A DNA stretch of 35,041 nucleotides from Desulfovibrio sp. Its GTDB lineage: Bacteria > Desulfobacterota > Desulfovibrionia > Desulfovibrionales > Desulfovibrionaceae. Position 1 is the first letter of the stretch, and each line of letters opens with the position of its first letter. The translations under genes were made by a program, and so were the position numbers. The stretch is taken from positions 1 to 35,041 of the forward strand of contig JAQVYA010000013.1 of assembly GCA_028708865.1 (NCBI GenBank), read 5' to 3'. Below, one piece after another: positions 16,823-25,528 of this stretch. The notes beneath the pieces were generated by a model that saw nothing but the letters and a program-made list of their open reading frames with translations, was not told where the DNA came from and did no database searches.

Positions 16823-17662
16823 TTATTCGTGGCCCTGAGAGGCTTGTTTGACAGCGGAATTGTGGTCCCCGGCAGCATGGTTGTCACCCTGCTCACGGAC
16901 CCATTCACGCTTGCTCATGTAGTAAACCTGCGGATCCAGGCCAAGCTTTTCCAGCAGGCGGAAGCTATGGGGGCTCTTGGCCAACTGGGCCACCTTGTGC
17001 TCGGGGTTATTCAAATCGCCGAACACGATGGCCCCGGTGGGGCAGGCCTCCACACACGCGGGCACATAGTACCCTTCAGGCAATTCCATGGGATCAATGC
17101 CTTCTTCCCGGGCGCGATCCTTGGCCTTCATGTAGCGTGTATGGCAGAAGTTGCATTTCTCCACCACTCCGCGCGGGCGTACCGAGGCGTTGGGGGACAG
17201 GGTCTTGTCCATGCCGTCCGGCCAAAGCGGATCCCACCAGTTAAAGTACCGGGCATGGTAAGGACAGGCCGCCATGCAGTACCGGCAACCAATGCAGCGC
17301 GGATAGATCTGGCTGACGATGCCGCCTTCCTCGTTCTTATCCGTAGCCACGACAGGGCAAACCGGCACGCAGGCGGGATGCCCGCACTGCATACAGGGGC
17401 GGGGCAGGTACGCCACATCATGCTCGGGGAACGCCTTGCCGTTGTTCAGCTCATAGACGTTCAGCCAAGTGAGCGTCCGGAGCTTGTTGGAGGGATCATC
17501 CCGCTTGGTGGTCATCATTTGCAGATGGTTATGCGGGTCCTCTTGAGTCATGGGGGCGATATTGTTCTCGACTTGGCAGGACACCATGCACGCGCCGCAG
17601 CCCGAGCACTTGTCGATGTCGATGACCATGCCCCACTTGATTTTGAATTCTTTTACTTGCAT
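16823..17662 (-). CDS. qrcC: Menaquinone reductase, iron-sulfur subunit QrcC
   Basis: 279 residues of the DmsB/NrfC-like ferredoxin family, located on the periplasmic side in Qrc. Four cysteine clusters are visible: CSGCGACMVSC (C19-C29), CMQCGHPACVPVCP, CIGCRYCMAACP and the split CNFC ... CVEACP. These would give four Fe-S clusters linking the cytochrome and QrcB to the quinone site of QrcD. There is no Tat signal of its own, consistent with export together with the Tat-bearing QrcB. Starts 11 bases after the qrcB stop. Confidence 0.94.
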   Translation of the reverse strand: MQVKEFKIKWGMVIDIDKCSGCGACMVSCQVENNIAPMTQEDPHNHLQMMTTKRDDPSNKLRTLTWLNVYELNNGKAFPEHDVAYLPRPCMQCGHPACVPVCPVVATDKNEEGGIVSQIYPRCIGCRYCMAACPYHARYFNWWDPLWPDGMDKTLSPNASVRPRGVVEKCNFCHTRYMKAKDRAREEGIDPMELPEGYYVPACVEACPTGAIVFGDLNNPEHKVAQLAKSPHSFRLLEKLGLDPQVYYMSKREWVREQGDNHAAGDHNSAVKQASQGHE

Positions 17663-17673
17663 TTCGGTCCCCC

Positions 17674-19671
17674 CTACATTTTGGCAATGGTCACGGCAGA
17701 GCCGGTCCAGGCGGACCCACCAGACCCGGCACTCACTGTCAGGAGCTTATAGACATTGCCGCCTTTGCCCATGGAGAATTCGTCCCAGGCGGTGTGACCA
17801 AAGCCGAGCGGAGCGGCAACCACGCCGGGCATCACGCCCTCGTCCACATGCACCAAAGCCTGGCACTCCACGCCGTTGGCCGACAGCCGGACCTTGGAAC
17901 CGGCCTTGAGGCCGTTGGCCTTGGCGGTTTCAGAGTTGATACGGACAAACATCTGCTTGCCCTGAAGTTCGGTATCGCGGATCGTGGTCGGGTTATGCGG
18001 AGTCGTGGCCATGCTGGCGGAACCAATGTGCAATTGAGAGTAGGCATACAAAGCCAGTTGCCCGGAGGTCTTGTCCGCATCGGACAGGGCCGGCAGCCCC
18101 AGCCCCACGGAATAGGAACCTACGGTCCCCACTGCGGCCTCCGCAGCTTCGGCCTTGGCCTCCAGCACTTCCTCAAAGTTCTCGAACCCGAGGTCCAGCC
18201 CCATTTCCGCGGCCAAATCCAAGGCGAACTGCGGAGCGCCCATCACGTCCAGCGAAGGTTTGACCACCGGAGAAGAAGCCACATACGTGGTATTGGCCAC
18301 ACCAAACGGATTCACGAGATCGTCATACCGTTCAAAGGGGTGCGCCGCGGGGAGCACCAGGTCCGCCACGGCCGCAGTCTCGTCCTTGAACGTACTGAAT
18401 GCCACTGTGAATTCGGCCTTTTCCGCAATCTTCTCCCCATATTGCGGCAGTCCATACACCGGGTTGGCGTCGTAAATCAGACAAACCTTGGGAGCAAACG
18501 CCCCGGAGGCTACATCGGCAGGCAAATCCTTGGCAAAACGGGTGGGACGATCCAGCGCGGAGCCGAGCACGGGCTCCACTTCCGGCAGCGCCACCATGCC
18601 GCCCCAGGTATTCATGCGTCCCAGGAGCAGGTTTACGATGATGCCCGCAGCAGCCACAGCCGGGCTGCATCCATAATCCGCCACCACGACAGGGGCGGAG
18701 GCTCGCAGCAATTTTCCGGCCAACTCGGCCAGAGACTTCTTGCTCACCCCGGTCAGCTTCTCCACTTGAGCCGGAGAATACTTGGACGCCAGCAGGCTGC
18801 GCAACGCGGCAAAGTCACCGCTTTCCAGATACCGCCCCTCAGTGATCAGATTGTAGGCCAGCCCCAGCAGGAAGGCGCTCATGCCTTCGGGGTGCACCGG
18901 CACCCAGGAATCACAGACCGAGGAGGTGTGATTGCGGGCCGGGCCAGCGTATACATAAGTGGACTTAGCCTTTTCTCCGGCAGGATGACTTTCGGCAAAG
19001 GCGTTCATGTTGCTGACCGTGGGCCCCCAGGAGCTCAGGGCATCGGCCCCGGCAAACAGCACGAAATCCGATCCTGCGATGTCGTAACCGATTTGCCCCT
19101 CTCCCCCCATCAGGCCATTCCAGGCCCGGGTGGCCGCCATCTGCGGGCTGGGCATCATGTAGTAGTCATCACTGCCAAGTTCAGCCAGCAAGGCCGAGAA
19201 AACCTCGTTGCCTGATCCTGTATCGTCGCCGGAAATCACGGCAACGGAGGAGCCGGCGGCCCCGAGTTTTTCTGCGAGCAGTTTCTTGGCCTCGTCCCAG
19301 CTAACAGGCTGGTATTGCCCCTCGCCGGTACGGACCATGGGGCCCTGCACACGGGTGGGGCTGTACAGCAGGGGTACGGCGTCCGCACAGATGGGGCACA
19401 GCCCGCCCTTGCTCAGCGGATTGTCCTCATCCCCGGTGGTGGAATAAGGCTCACCGCCCACGGTTTCCACCCGCAGGGCGCAACCCGAAGGACACAGCTT
19501 ACTCACCGCCGGGACGCGTTCCTCGACCCCTTTTTTCAACGTCGGAATCCAGCCCCAATTCTGGGTCCAGATGGAAACGTCGTCCAAAGTCTTCCAGATC
19601 ACGGGGGTGACGAGCAGGCCCAGCGTGCCACCCACGGAGAATTGTATGAATGCTCTGCGATTCAAACCCAT
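17674..19671 (-). CDS. qrcB: Menaquinone reductase, molybdopterin-oxidoreductase-like subunit QrcB
   Basis: 665 residues. A twin-arginine signal with RRAFIQF at residues 5-11 and a hydrophobic stretch to about 24 shows Tat export. Four cysteines near the N terminus (C60, C64, C92, C95, spacing C-x3-C-x27-C-x2-C) could bind one Fe-S cluster. The rest is a DMSO-reductase-family fold shorter than true molybdoenzymes; QrcB proteins are known to lack the molybdenum cofactor, and I see no clear metal-ligand residue. The ATG at 19671 is chosen because AAGGGG precedes it and it directly starts the Tat signal; the frame runs on to 19734 as shadow of qrcA. Confidence 0.93.
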   Translation of the reverse strand: MGLNRRAFIQFSVGGTLGLLVTPVIWKTLDDVSIWTQNWGWIPTLKKGVEERVPAVSKLCPSGCALRVETVGGEPYSTTGDEDNPLSKGGLCPICADAVPLLYSPTRVQGPMVRTGEGQYQPVSWDEAKKLLAEKLGAAGSSVAVISGDDTGSGNEVFSALLAELGSDDYYMMPSPQMAATRAWNGLMGGEGQIGYDIAGSDFVLFAGADALSSWGPTVSNMNAFAESHPAGEKAKSTYVYAGPARNHTSSVCDSWVPVHPEGMSAFLLGLAYNLITEGRYLESGDFAALRSLLASKYSPAQVEKLTGVSKKSLAELAGKLLRASAPVVVADYGCSPAVAAAGIIVNLLLGRMNTWGGMVALPEVEPVLGSALDRPTRFAKDLPADVASGAFAPKVCLIYDANPVYGLPQYGEKIAEKAEFTVAFSTFKDETAAVADLVLPAAHPFERYDDLVNPFGVANTTYVASSPVVKPSLDVMGAPQFALDLAAEMGLDLGFENFEEVLEAKAEAAEAAVGTVGSYSVGLGLPALSDADKTSGQLALYAYSQLHIGSASMATTPHNPTTIRDTELQGKQMFVRINSETAKANGLKAGSKVRLSANGVECQALVHVDEGVMPGVVAAPLGFGHTAWDEFSMGKGGNVYKLLTVSAGSGGSAWTGSAVTIAKM

Positions 19672-19687
19672 TGCAGCACCCCTTTTC

Positions 19688-20440
19688 TTACTTGTGGCAC
19701 ACGTAGCAGGCGTTGCTTTGGTGCATCTGGGCATGGCACCGTTCGCACTGCCACATTTTCATGGTCATCTTGCTGTAGCCGGTCATCACGTTCTCCTGGA
19801 AGGGAGGCGTGTCCGAGCGAAGATGAATGTCCTCGAGGTGGCAAAGATTGCAATTGGTCCCGTCTTCGGCATCGGCCTCGGCGGCCTCGGCCTCACCGTG
19901 TCCGCCCTCCAGGGCCGCGACTTGGGCCATGGTCAGATCGGCGTGCGCCTTGTGTGAGAAAAACACGTTGTCCGGCTGGAACTGGTAGTTGTACCAAGGC
20001 ACTTCCTTGCCCTGCGCGAGATACTTGACGATGAACGCGCGCTCGGCCTGAATGTCCTCAGGCTCGGCGCTCAAGATCAGATAATCCAGCGCCTCAGGCC
20101 CCTCCTCCTGCTTGAGCACATCCTCAATGTTGTCTGGGCTGCCGGTGACCTCCGCCAAGGCATCCACCAGCTCCTGCGGGTCGCCAATGTCGTGACACAT
20201 GGCGCACTCTTCGTTCGTGGGGAATCCGGCAAAGGAGCCGTCCTCACGGAAGTAGTGACAGTCCTCGCAGAGCATTCCCTGCCCCTCCACGTGGGCCACA
20301 TGGCTGAAGCGGAACGGCTGTTCCTTGTCGACAAAGAGGATGTCGGGGAACAGCACCCACCCTGCGACCGCAACCACCAGGAAACCCAGCAGGAACGGAA
20401 GGGCTCCACCGTACTGTTTCGATGCTCTCATTTCCTCCAT
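19688..20440 (-). CDS. qrcA: Menaquinone reductase, multihaem cytochrome c subunit QrcA
   Basis: 250 residues with one N-terminal membrane helix (about 12-31), which anchors it facing the periplasm. Five CxxCH haem-binding motifs are visible: CEDCH (58-62), CAMCH (79-83), then CNLCH, CERCH and CYVCH in the C-terminal third; all ten cysteines are used by them. It takes electrons from the periplasmic type I cytochrome c3 and passes them into the complex. An acidic Ala/Glu stretch lies between the two haem groups. Start choice is uncertain: ATGs at 20452, 20440 and 20431 are all possible; 20440 is used because MEE precedes the helix directly and GGGGCAGG lies upstream. Confidence 0.9.
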   Translation of the reverse strand: MEEMRASKQYGGALPFLLGFLVVAVAGWVLFPDILFVDKEQPFRFSHVAHVEGQGMLCEDCHYFREDGSFAGFPTNEECAMCHDIGDPQELVDALAEVTGSPDNIEDVLKQEEGPEALDYLILSAEPEDIQAERAFIVKYLAQGKEVPWYNYQFQPDNVFFSHKAHADLTMAQVAALEGGHGEAEAAEADAEDGTNCNLCHLEDIHLRSDTPPFQENVMTGYSKMTMKMWQCERCHAQMHQSNACYVCHK

Positions 20441-20506
20441 AACCTGCCCCATCACTCCTAGAGTTTTTTGAAAAACCACAAAAAACGGCCAAATGAATTA
20501 CGTTCC

Positions 20507-20534
20507 TTTACGGCACAGCTCTTTTCCGTGTCAA
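20507..20534 (-). promoter_or_regulatory. Possible sigma-70 promoter of qrcABCD
   Basis: On the minus strand a perfect -35 element TTGACA (20534-20529) is followed after 16 bases by CGTAAA (20512-20507), a partial match to TATAAT. The implied transcript would start about 60 bases before the qrcA ATG. The rest of the gap 20441-20807 (about 370 bases) shows no gene; next to the rfbC stop there is a GC hairpin CCCC-GGACC-GGGG without a T run. Confidence 0.45.
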
Positions 20535-20807
20535 GAGAATATGAAAAATTTCACGAGGTTTCGATTCCTCGCCAGAAAACCAAAGCTCCATTGATTTCAG
20601 GCCATAGCGACAAACTCAATCTGGCGATACAGGCTTCCATAACGACCTTTGGACTGCGTATAACGTCCGGCCCATGCGGAGTTCATGCGCTTTGCCCCGT
20701 TGCCGGGAAACAGCCTGAAGTTTCCGTGAATTTTCAAACTCAATCGACGTTTCCACCTCCTTTTCAGCCCTCGTTTCCATACACGTATTACGCGCCCCGG
20801 TCCGGGG

Positions 20808-21383
20808 TCACGCTTCCTCATAATATATAAACGGCGTTGCAAGATCCCGCAGCAACGGCTGCCGCAGATCCTTCCCGGAGAGCACCGGCCCCTCCCCAGG
20901 CCACACCTTGGGCCAGGCCACGGCCAGGTCAGGATCATCCCACCGGATACCGCCTTCGGTTTCCGGCGCGTAGGGAGCGTCCACCTTGTACATGAACTCG
21001 GTACGCTCCGAGAGGGTCATGTACGCGTGGGCAAATCCAGCCGGAATGTACAGACGCAGGAAGTTCTCCGCGGATAAGCGCAATTGGCCCCACTGCCCAT
21101 AAGTGGGAGAGCCCTTGCGGATGTCCACAATCACGTCGACCACGGCTCCGCGCGTCACCCAAACCAATTTGCCCTGGGCCGCCGGCGGAGCCTGAAAGTG
21201 AAACCCCCGCAACACGCCAAGCCCTTTGGAAAAGGCGTGGTTGTCCTGCACAAAATCCCCAGGCAACCCCGCGCGCCGAAAGGCCTCACGGTTGAAGCTC
21301 TCCAGAAAAAAGCCGCGCTCGTCCCGAAAAACCTTGGGCTCCAGGACAAGCACTCCCGGAAACTCGGTTTGACTCACCCGCAT
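20808..21383 (-). CDS. rfbC: dTDP-4-dehydrorhamnose 3,5-epimerase
   Basis: 191 residues, the usual RfbC/RmlC length. It epimerises dTDP-4-keto-6-deoxyglucose at C3 and C5 in the dTDP-L-rhamnose pathway for surface polysaccharide. The catalytic histidine lies in LRGFHFQ (H62), and the tyrosine partner in RTEFMYKVD (Y132); FRDERGFFLESFN and YIPAGFAHAY are also family motifs. The ATG at 21383 has AAGGAGG at ideal spacing. No other rhamnose gene is nearby, so it is a stand-alone copy here. Confidence 0.95.
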   Translation of the reverse strand: MRVSQTEFPGVLVLEPKVFRDERGFFLESFNREAFRRAGLPGDFVQDNHAFSKGLGVLRGFHFQAPPAAQGKLVWVTRGAVVDVIVDIRKGSPTYGQWGQLRLSAENFLRLYIPAGFAHAYMTLSERTEFMYKVDAPYAPETEGGIRWDDPDLAVAWPKVWPGEGPVLSGKDLRQPLLRDLATPFIYYEEA

Positions 21384-21566
21384 GACAACCTCCTTGCCCA
21401 CCGCATCCCGTTCCCTTCCGCATAACAAAACAAGTGCGGAGTGCCAACGTTCCGGCATGTATCCCCTTTGAACACAAAGGACAAGCCGTGCCGGGAAAAA
21501 ACAACGACGTATTCCCTTTTGCCCGGCGCAATGCTATCCCTGCCCGAGAATGACGATGGAGCTTCC

Positions 21567-22058
21567 ATGAACACACTCGATATTATCTTCCTCGCCCTGC
21601 TGATCCTTCTTGGATTTCGCGGCCTGTTCCGGGGGCTAGCCCTGGAATTTCTGTCCATTGGTGCCGTACTGCTGGGCCTGCTGGCCGCTCGGCATCTTAG
21701 TCCGTTCGTGGCTCCGCACTTGGCCGTCCATATCGACAGCCCGGAAACCGTGGAAGCCGCCGCCGCTCTGGTAACATTCCTGCTGGCCGTCGGTCTGGTC
21801 TGGGTACTGGCCCGGATTCTTTCTGAAGCCCTCAAATTCAGTCCAGCCGGACCGGTGGACCGCGGCCTGGGCGCGGCCTTTGGCCTGCTGGAAGGCTACG
21901 CCGCCTGTTGTCTCCTGTTGCTCGCGGCCCGGGCCCTGGCTCCGCAAGCCGCCCTGGTGCGTGACTCCAGTCTGGCGCCCTTCCTGCTGCCCGGTTCACG
22001 GCTGCTCACGGCCTACCTCCCGGACGGTTTGGTTCGTCTACTGCAAGGCGGGTTCTAG
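21567..22058 (+). CDS. cvpA: CvpA family membrane protein
   Basis: 163 residues with four hydrophobic segments. It opens MNTLDIIFLALLILLGFRGLFRGL, the typical CvpA start with a conserved short charged turn after helix 1. CvpA proteins are inner-membrane proteins linked to envelope stress resistance and, in Escherichia coli, to colicin V production; the molecular function is not settled. The ATG at 21567 has TGGAG upstream. mazG follows 66 bases downstream on the same strand. Confidence 0.8.
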   Translation: MNTLDIIFLALLILLGFRGLFRGLALEFLSIGAVLLGLLAARHLSPFVAPHLAVHIDSPETVEAAAALVTFLLAVGLVWVLARILSEALKFSPAGPVDRGLGAAFGLLEGYAACCLLLLAARALAPQAALVRDSSLAPFLLPGSRLLTAYLPDGLVRLLQGGF

Positions 22059-22124
22059 CCTCCTCTGCAATCCGTTCCGCTGAGGCATCATCAACAGCAA
22101 CCCTCAACCCAAGACACACCAACA

Positions 22125-22931
22125 ATGACCACCAACGAATCGTTTACTAGGTTGCGAGAAGTCGTAGCCACGCTTACCGGTCCCGAAGGCTGCCCCTGGG
22201 ACCGTGAACAGACCCCGTTGAGCCTCTGCGACTATGTCGTGGAAGAAGCCTTTGAATTGGTGGATGCGGTCCGGTCCGACAACCCTTCGGAAGCCCGGGA
22301 AGAACTGGGAGACGTACTCTTCTTGTTGCTTTTCGTGGCCCATCTTTATGAGAAACAAGGGCAATTCTGCCTCCAGGACGCCTTGGACGAAGCCCGTGCC
22401 AAAATGGTCAGACGCCATCCGCATGTTTTTGCGGACACAGAATTCAAGGACCAAAAGGAATTGATGCGCACCTGGGAACGGATCAAGCGTTCGGAAAAAG
22501 AAGATGACCAAGGGACCCTGCCGGGCGTGTTCGACTCCTTGCCCAAGGGTCTCCCCCCTCTTTTGAAAGCCTATCGCATTCATTCCAAGTCGGCCCGGGC
22601 GGGATTCACCTGGCAGGACGATGCGGCGATGGAAAAACAGCTCGAAGCCGAATGGTGCGAGTGGCAGGAAGCGGACCGCTCCGGTGGCAAGGAACAACGC
22701 GAAGAAGAATTCGGGGACTACCTCTTTACGCTGGTGGAATTGGGGCGGCGCCGCGGTATCAAAGCCAATGCCGCTCTGGATTTTGCCAACCGCAAATTTC
22801 TCCGCCGCTTTTCCCGCATGGAGGAATTGGCCCGCTGCGATGGCAATGAATTGACGGACCTGCCCCAGGAACGCATGGAAGAACTTTGGCAGCAGGCCAA
22901 AAAAGAAGAAAATAAGGCTGACAAGCCCTAA
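22125..22931 (+). CDS. mazG: Nucleoside triphosphate pyrophosphohydrolase MazG
   Basis: 268 residues with two MazG domains. The first (about 20-120) opens with CPWDREQT and carries the metal-binding EEAFE (residues 40-44) and EELGD (59-63); the second (about 165-255) has a matching EEEFGDYLF motif. The enzyme hydrolyses (d)NTPs to NMP and pyrophosphate and cleans or tunes nucleotide pools. The length matches the full two-domain bacterial MazG. The ribosome site is weak, suggesting coupling to cvpA or modest expression. Confidence 0.95.
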   Translation: MTTNESFTRLREVVATLTGPEGCPWDREQTPLSLCDYVVEEAFELVDAVRSDNPSEAREELGDVLFLLLFVAHLYEKQGQFCLQDALDEARAKMVRRHPHVFADTEFKDQKELMRTWERIKRSEKEDDQGTLPGVFDSLPKGLPPLLKAYRIHSKSARAGFTWQDDAAMEKQLEAEWCEWQEADRSGGKEQREEEFGDYLFTLVELGRRRGIKANAALDFANRKFLRRFSRMEELARCDGNELTDLPQERMEELWQQAKKEENKADKP

Positions 22932-22935
22932 AGAT

Positions 22936-22982
22936 CCGGGACGAACAGGACGAAAATACGTAGAGGCGTTATTTTGTCCCGG
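22936..22982 (+). promoter_or_regulatory. Leader hairpin in front of the 22999 gene
   Basis: CCGGGAC (22936-22942) pairs with GTCCCGG (22976-22982); an alternative inner pairing joins AAAATA with TATTTT. The AAGGAGG ribosome site of the next gene starts immediately after. There is no T run, so it is more likely a translational or stability element than a terminator. Confidence 0.45.
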
Positions 22983-22998
22983 CAAGGAGGGGCGGACC

Positions 22999-23358
22999 AT
23001 GTCAAAAATTGACGGAACCGGGGCAGGCGGGATGACCGACTGGTCCATCATCGGTCAGCAACTGCTCAAAGATCCCTTGAGGGAAATGGGCAAACCCGGC
23101 GGCATGCTTCCCGACAGCAAGGCCATGCAATCCCTGGCCGACACGATCAGTCGGGGACTGGAGCTGAAGCTCACCAACCTGACGGGCAGCGCCCCCTTGG
23201 CCGACAAACAGACCATGGGAGCGGCCGTGGTAGCCCAGACGCTCAACACCCTCAACACGGACCCCATAACCGGAGCCAAAGACCCAAACATGGCCTTTCA
23301 GGAACAGGTGCTCGGCGCTCACGCCGGATTGGGCGGCATCGTCAACAGGAACGGATAA
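22999..23358 (+). CDS. Small protein of unknown function
   Basis: 119 residues, soluble, no cysteine, rich in Gly, Ala, Met and Asn/Gln; not recognised. The middle (about 45-90) reads as amphipathic helix (ADTISRGLELKLTNL, GAAVVAQTLNTLN) and the C terminus is Gly-rich. An excellent ribosome site (AAGGAGGGG, 8 bases) precedes the ATG, and a strong terminator follows, so the gene is real and likely well expressed. The composition resembles secreted or flagellar-axis accessory proteins, but that is only an impression. Confidence 0.75.
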   Translation: MSKIDGTGAGGMTDWSIIGQQLLKDPLREMGKPGGMLPDSKAMQSLADTISRGLELKLTNLTGSAPLADKQTMGAAVVAQTLNTLNTDPITGAKDPNMAFQEQVLGAHAGLGGIVNRNG

Positions 23359-23371
23359 CTCCGGGAATAAA

Positions 23372-23421
23372 AACGCCGAAGCCCCATTCCCTTCCAGCGG
23401 AAACGGGGCTTTCTCTTTTTT
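23372..23421. terminator. Intrinsic terminator between convergent genes
   Basis: AAGCCCC (23379-23385) pairs with GGGGCTT (23405-23411), followed on the plus strand by TCTTTTTT; on the minus strand a GTTTTTATT stretch follows. It can serve both the 22999 gene and the TPR gene ending at 23435. Confidence 0.8.
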
Positions 23422-23434
23422 GACGGGGACGAAA

Positions 23435-24064
23435 TCAATGGCACCGCCCCTGTTCCCTGGCCAACCGCCAGCCCTGGCAAAAACCCAAATCACAGGCCTC
23501 TTGCAACTCTCGACAGGCCCGGTCCATATCACCCTGTTCCCAGTAGGTCAGGCCGATCTGCTGACGCGCATCTCCGGCCGTGGGCTGGAGACGCAACACC
23601 GCCCGAAAGCTCCGAACCGCCTCTCGCGGCCGGCCAAGCTGACGCAAAACATGGCCGCGATTGTAGCGGGCATCGGCGTCCAGTGGGTCCAGCCGGGCGG
23701 CCTCGTCATAATCACTCACGGCCTTTTCGTAGTCCCCCATCTCCGCCCAGCAGGAGCCTCGATTGTACCATGCGTCCGTATCTCCCGGATGCAGAAGAAT
23801 AACCCGGCTGAAATCCTCCACTGCATCATGAAGTCGATCCAGTTCCACGTAGGCAGCGCCGCGATTGAGAAGCGCTTCGTAATCCTGTGGATTTTTTTCA
23901 ACGGCGTCAGAGTAGGCTCGCACCGCCTCCGAAATCCGCCCCTGGCTTTCCAACTCCAGGCCACGCAAAAAATCACCGTCTCCAGGGCCGAGGGCATAAG
24001 CCCTGGGAAGCAGGCAAAACAACGAAGAGAAGAGTATGGAGCAGATGATAAAAACGTAACGCAT
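23435..24064 (-). CDS. Exported tetratricopeptide-repeat protein
   Basis: 209 residues with a Sec signal peptide (MRYVFIICSILFSSLFCLLP, cleavage near ALG at about 25). The rest is TPR repeats in tandem: the visible repeats carry the W/Y-N-RG and A-hydrophobic-P pattern (ALLNRGAAYVELDRLHDA, AWYNRGSCWAEMGDYEKA, ARYNRGHVLRQLGRPREA), about five in all. The end, ACRELQEACDLGFCQGW, resembles cysteine-paired TPR/Sel1 ends, where a disulfide could form in the periplasm. It should be a periplasmic protein-protein scaffold with unknown partner. The ATG at 24064 is chosen for the signal peptide and the GGGGAA site. Confidence 0.85.
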   Translation of the reverse strand: MRYVFIICSILFSSLFCLLPRAYALGPGDGDFLRGLELESQGRISEAVRAYSDAVEKNPQDYEALLNRGAAYVELDRLHDAVEDFSRVILLHPGDTDAWYNRGSCWAEMGDYEKAVSDYDEAARLDPLDADARYNRGHVLRQLGRPREAVRSFRAVLRLQPTAGDARQQIGLTYWEQGDMDRACRELQEACDLGFCQGWRLAREQGRCH

Positions 24065-24164
24065 GCAAGATTCCCCGGCGGTCGGAAAAGACAAGAACAC
24101 CCGTACTGTCTACGTTTCCGGTCCGCCGGGGTCAAGCCCGAGCGTGCCCTGATGGGAATAAAGA

Positions 24165-24485
24165 TCAGGCAGCCTTGCGCTGCCGCATGGACATTTTACG
24201 AATATTGTTCTTCAAAGCGTAACAAAGCGGGTGATCCGAACCATATTCGGACCGGGCTCGTTGAAGCGCAAGCCGAAAGCAAACCGCAGCTTCCCGGCGC
24301 TTGCCCGCCATGAGATAGACGAGGCCCATATTCCCTTTGGAGTAAGATTCGAGCTGGCTACGATGGATCTCACGCGCCAGGCGCAGGGCCATGGAAAGAT
24401 TCAACAACGCCTGTTCCAACCGCCCCTCGTGGGCCGCCCGCATGGCCCGGCGGTTATAGTCTGCAATGGCTTTTAATTCCGGCAT
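24165..24485 (-). CDS. Small TPR-like cytoplasmic protein
   Basis: 106 residues containing helical repeats of TPR type (LEQALLNLSMALRLAREI and GNMGLVYLMAGKRREAAVCFRLALQRAR), very basic at the C terminus. It has no signal peptide. The ATG at 24485 has GGGAGG at good spacing and overlaps the end of the previous gene by 13 bases, so the two are co-translated. Function unknown; as third gene behind a flavodoxin it may act in the same iron-limitation response. Confidence 0.75.
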   Translation of the reverse strand: MPELKAIADYNRRAMRAAHEGRLEQALLNLSMALRLAREIHRSQLESYSKGNMGLVYLMAGKRREAAVCFRLALQRARSEYGSDHPLCYALKNNIRKMSMRQRKAA

Positions 24486-24918
24486 GCCATCCTCCCGCAA
24501 GCGCAGGCCGGGTCGCTCATGGGCCCTGTCGAAGGGGCGCATCGGCCCGCGCAGGCTTCAGTTACACGTTTATATTCCGCCACCTGAACTCCCAACACCT
24601 GCTGATAGTTGTTGTTCACGGTCCGGTAGAGCTTATTGTCCGTGCCAACCCGGCCCCGGATCAATCCCAAGGCCACACCAAAAGCATCCAATGCTTCCCG
24701 GCTTCGCCCTTCAGACTGCAATACCAGACCGAGGTTGTTGACGGCTTTGGCTTCCAGAACAGGCCCCAGGCCGTGTTCCCGGCTCATGTCCAAAGCAATA
24801 CGCAGTACTCGCTCAGCCAGTAAGTTTTCTCCTGCCGAGCACAATGCCATTCCGCCACGGCAAAGATCCCCCACCTTTCCGAGAATCCGGCATTTTCCCG
24901 AACAAGCACCGCCTGCCA

Positions 24919-24919
<1 letters not shown>
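24473..24919 (-). CDS. Cysteine-rich TPR-like protein
   Basis: 148 residues with a central TPR-like helical region (about 28-95, with NNLGLVLQSEGRSREALDAFGVAL) between two cysteine-rich ends: C6, C10, C20 and C27 at the N terminus and five cysteines within the last 27 residues, including a CxC. The nine cysteines suggest a metal or Fe-S site, but no standard motif fits. Its ATG overlaps the flavodoxin stop in a TGATG junction with GGAGG 8 bases upstream, so it is tightly coupled to the flavodoxin. It has no signal peptide. Not recognised as a named family. Confidence 0.75.
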
Positions 24920-25449
<530 letters not shown>

Positions 25450-25466
25450 TTAATTTCTATTTTTCA

Positions 25467-25495
25467 TAAAAAAAGCCCCGGACCACCCGGGGCTC
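25467..25495 (-). terminator. Terminator of the Hsp20 gene
   Basis: AGCCCCGG / CCGGGGCT (25474-25481 and 25487-25494, five-base loop) followed on the minus strand by seven T residues, about 35 bases after the Hsp20 stop. Confidence 0.9.
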
Positions 25496-25528
25496 ACAAC
25501 AAAAAACTAAAACTAAGAAATGATACGG

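Noticed and set aside
16238-17752. A plus-strand frame of about 500 codons opposite qrcD and qrcC
   Set aside because: It is antisense to two genes with clear motifs and membrane pattern; its translation is His/Gly-rich and typical of a GC-rich mirror frame.
17794-19215. A plus-strand frame of about 470 codons opposite qrcB
   Set aside because: Same reason: mirror frame of a recognised gene, low-complexity His/Arg/Gly composition, no ribosome site.
17674-19671. QrcB as a genuine molybdenum enzyme such as a formate dehydrogenase or DMSO reductase
   Set aside because: The protein is shorter than such enzymes, lacks a visible Cys/Sec/Ser metal-ligand context, and lies in the exact qrcABCD gene order.
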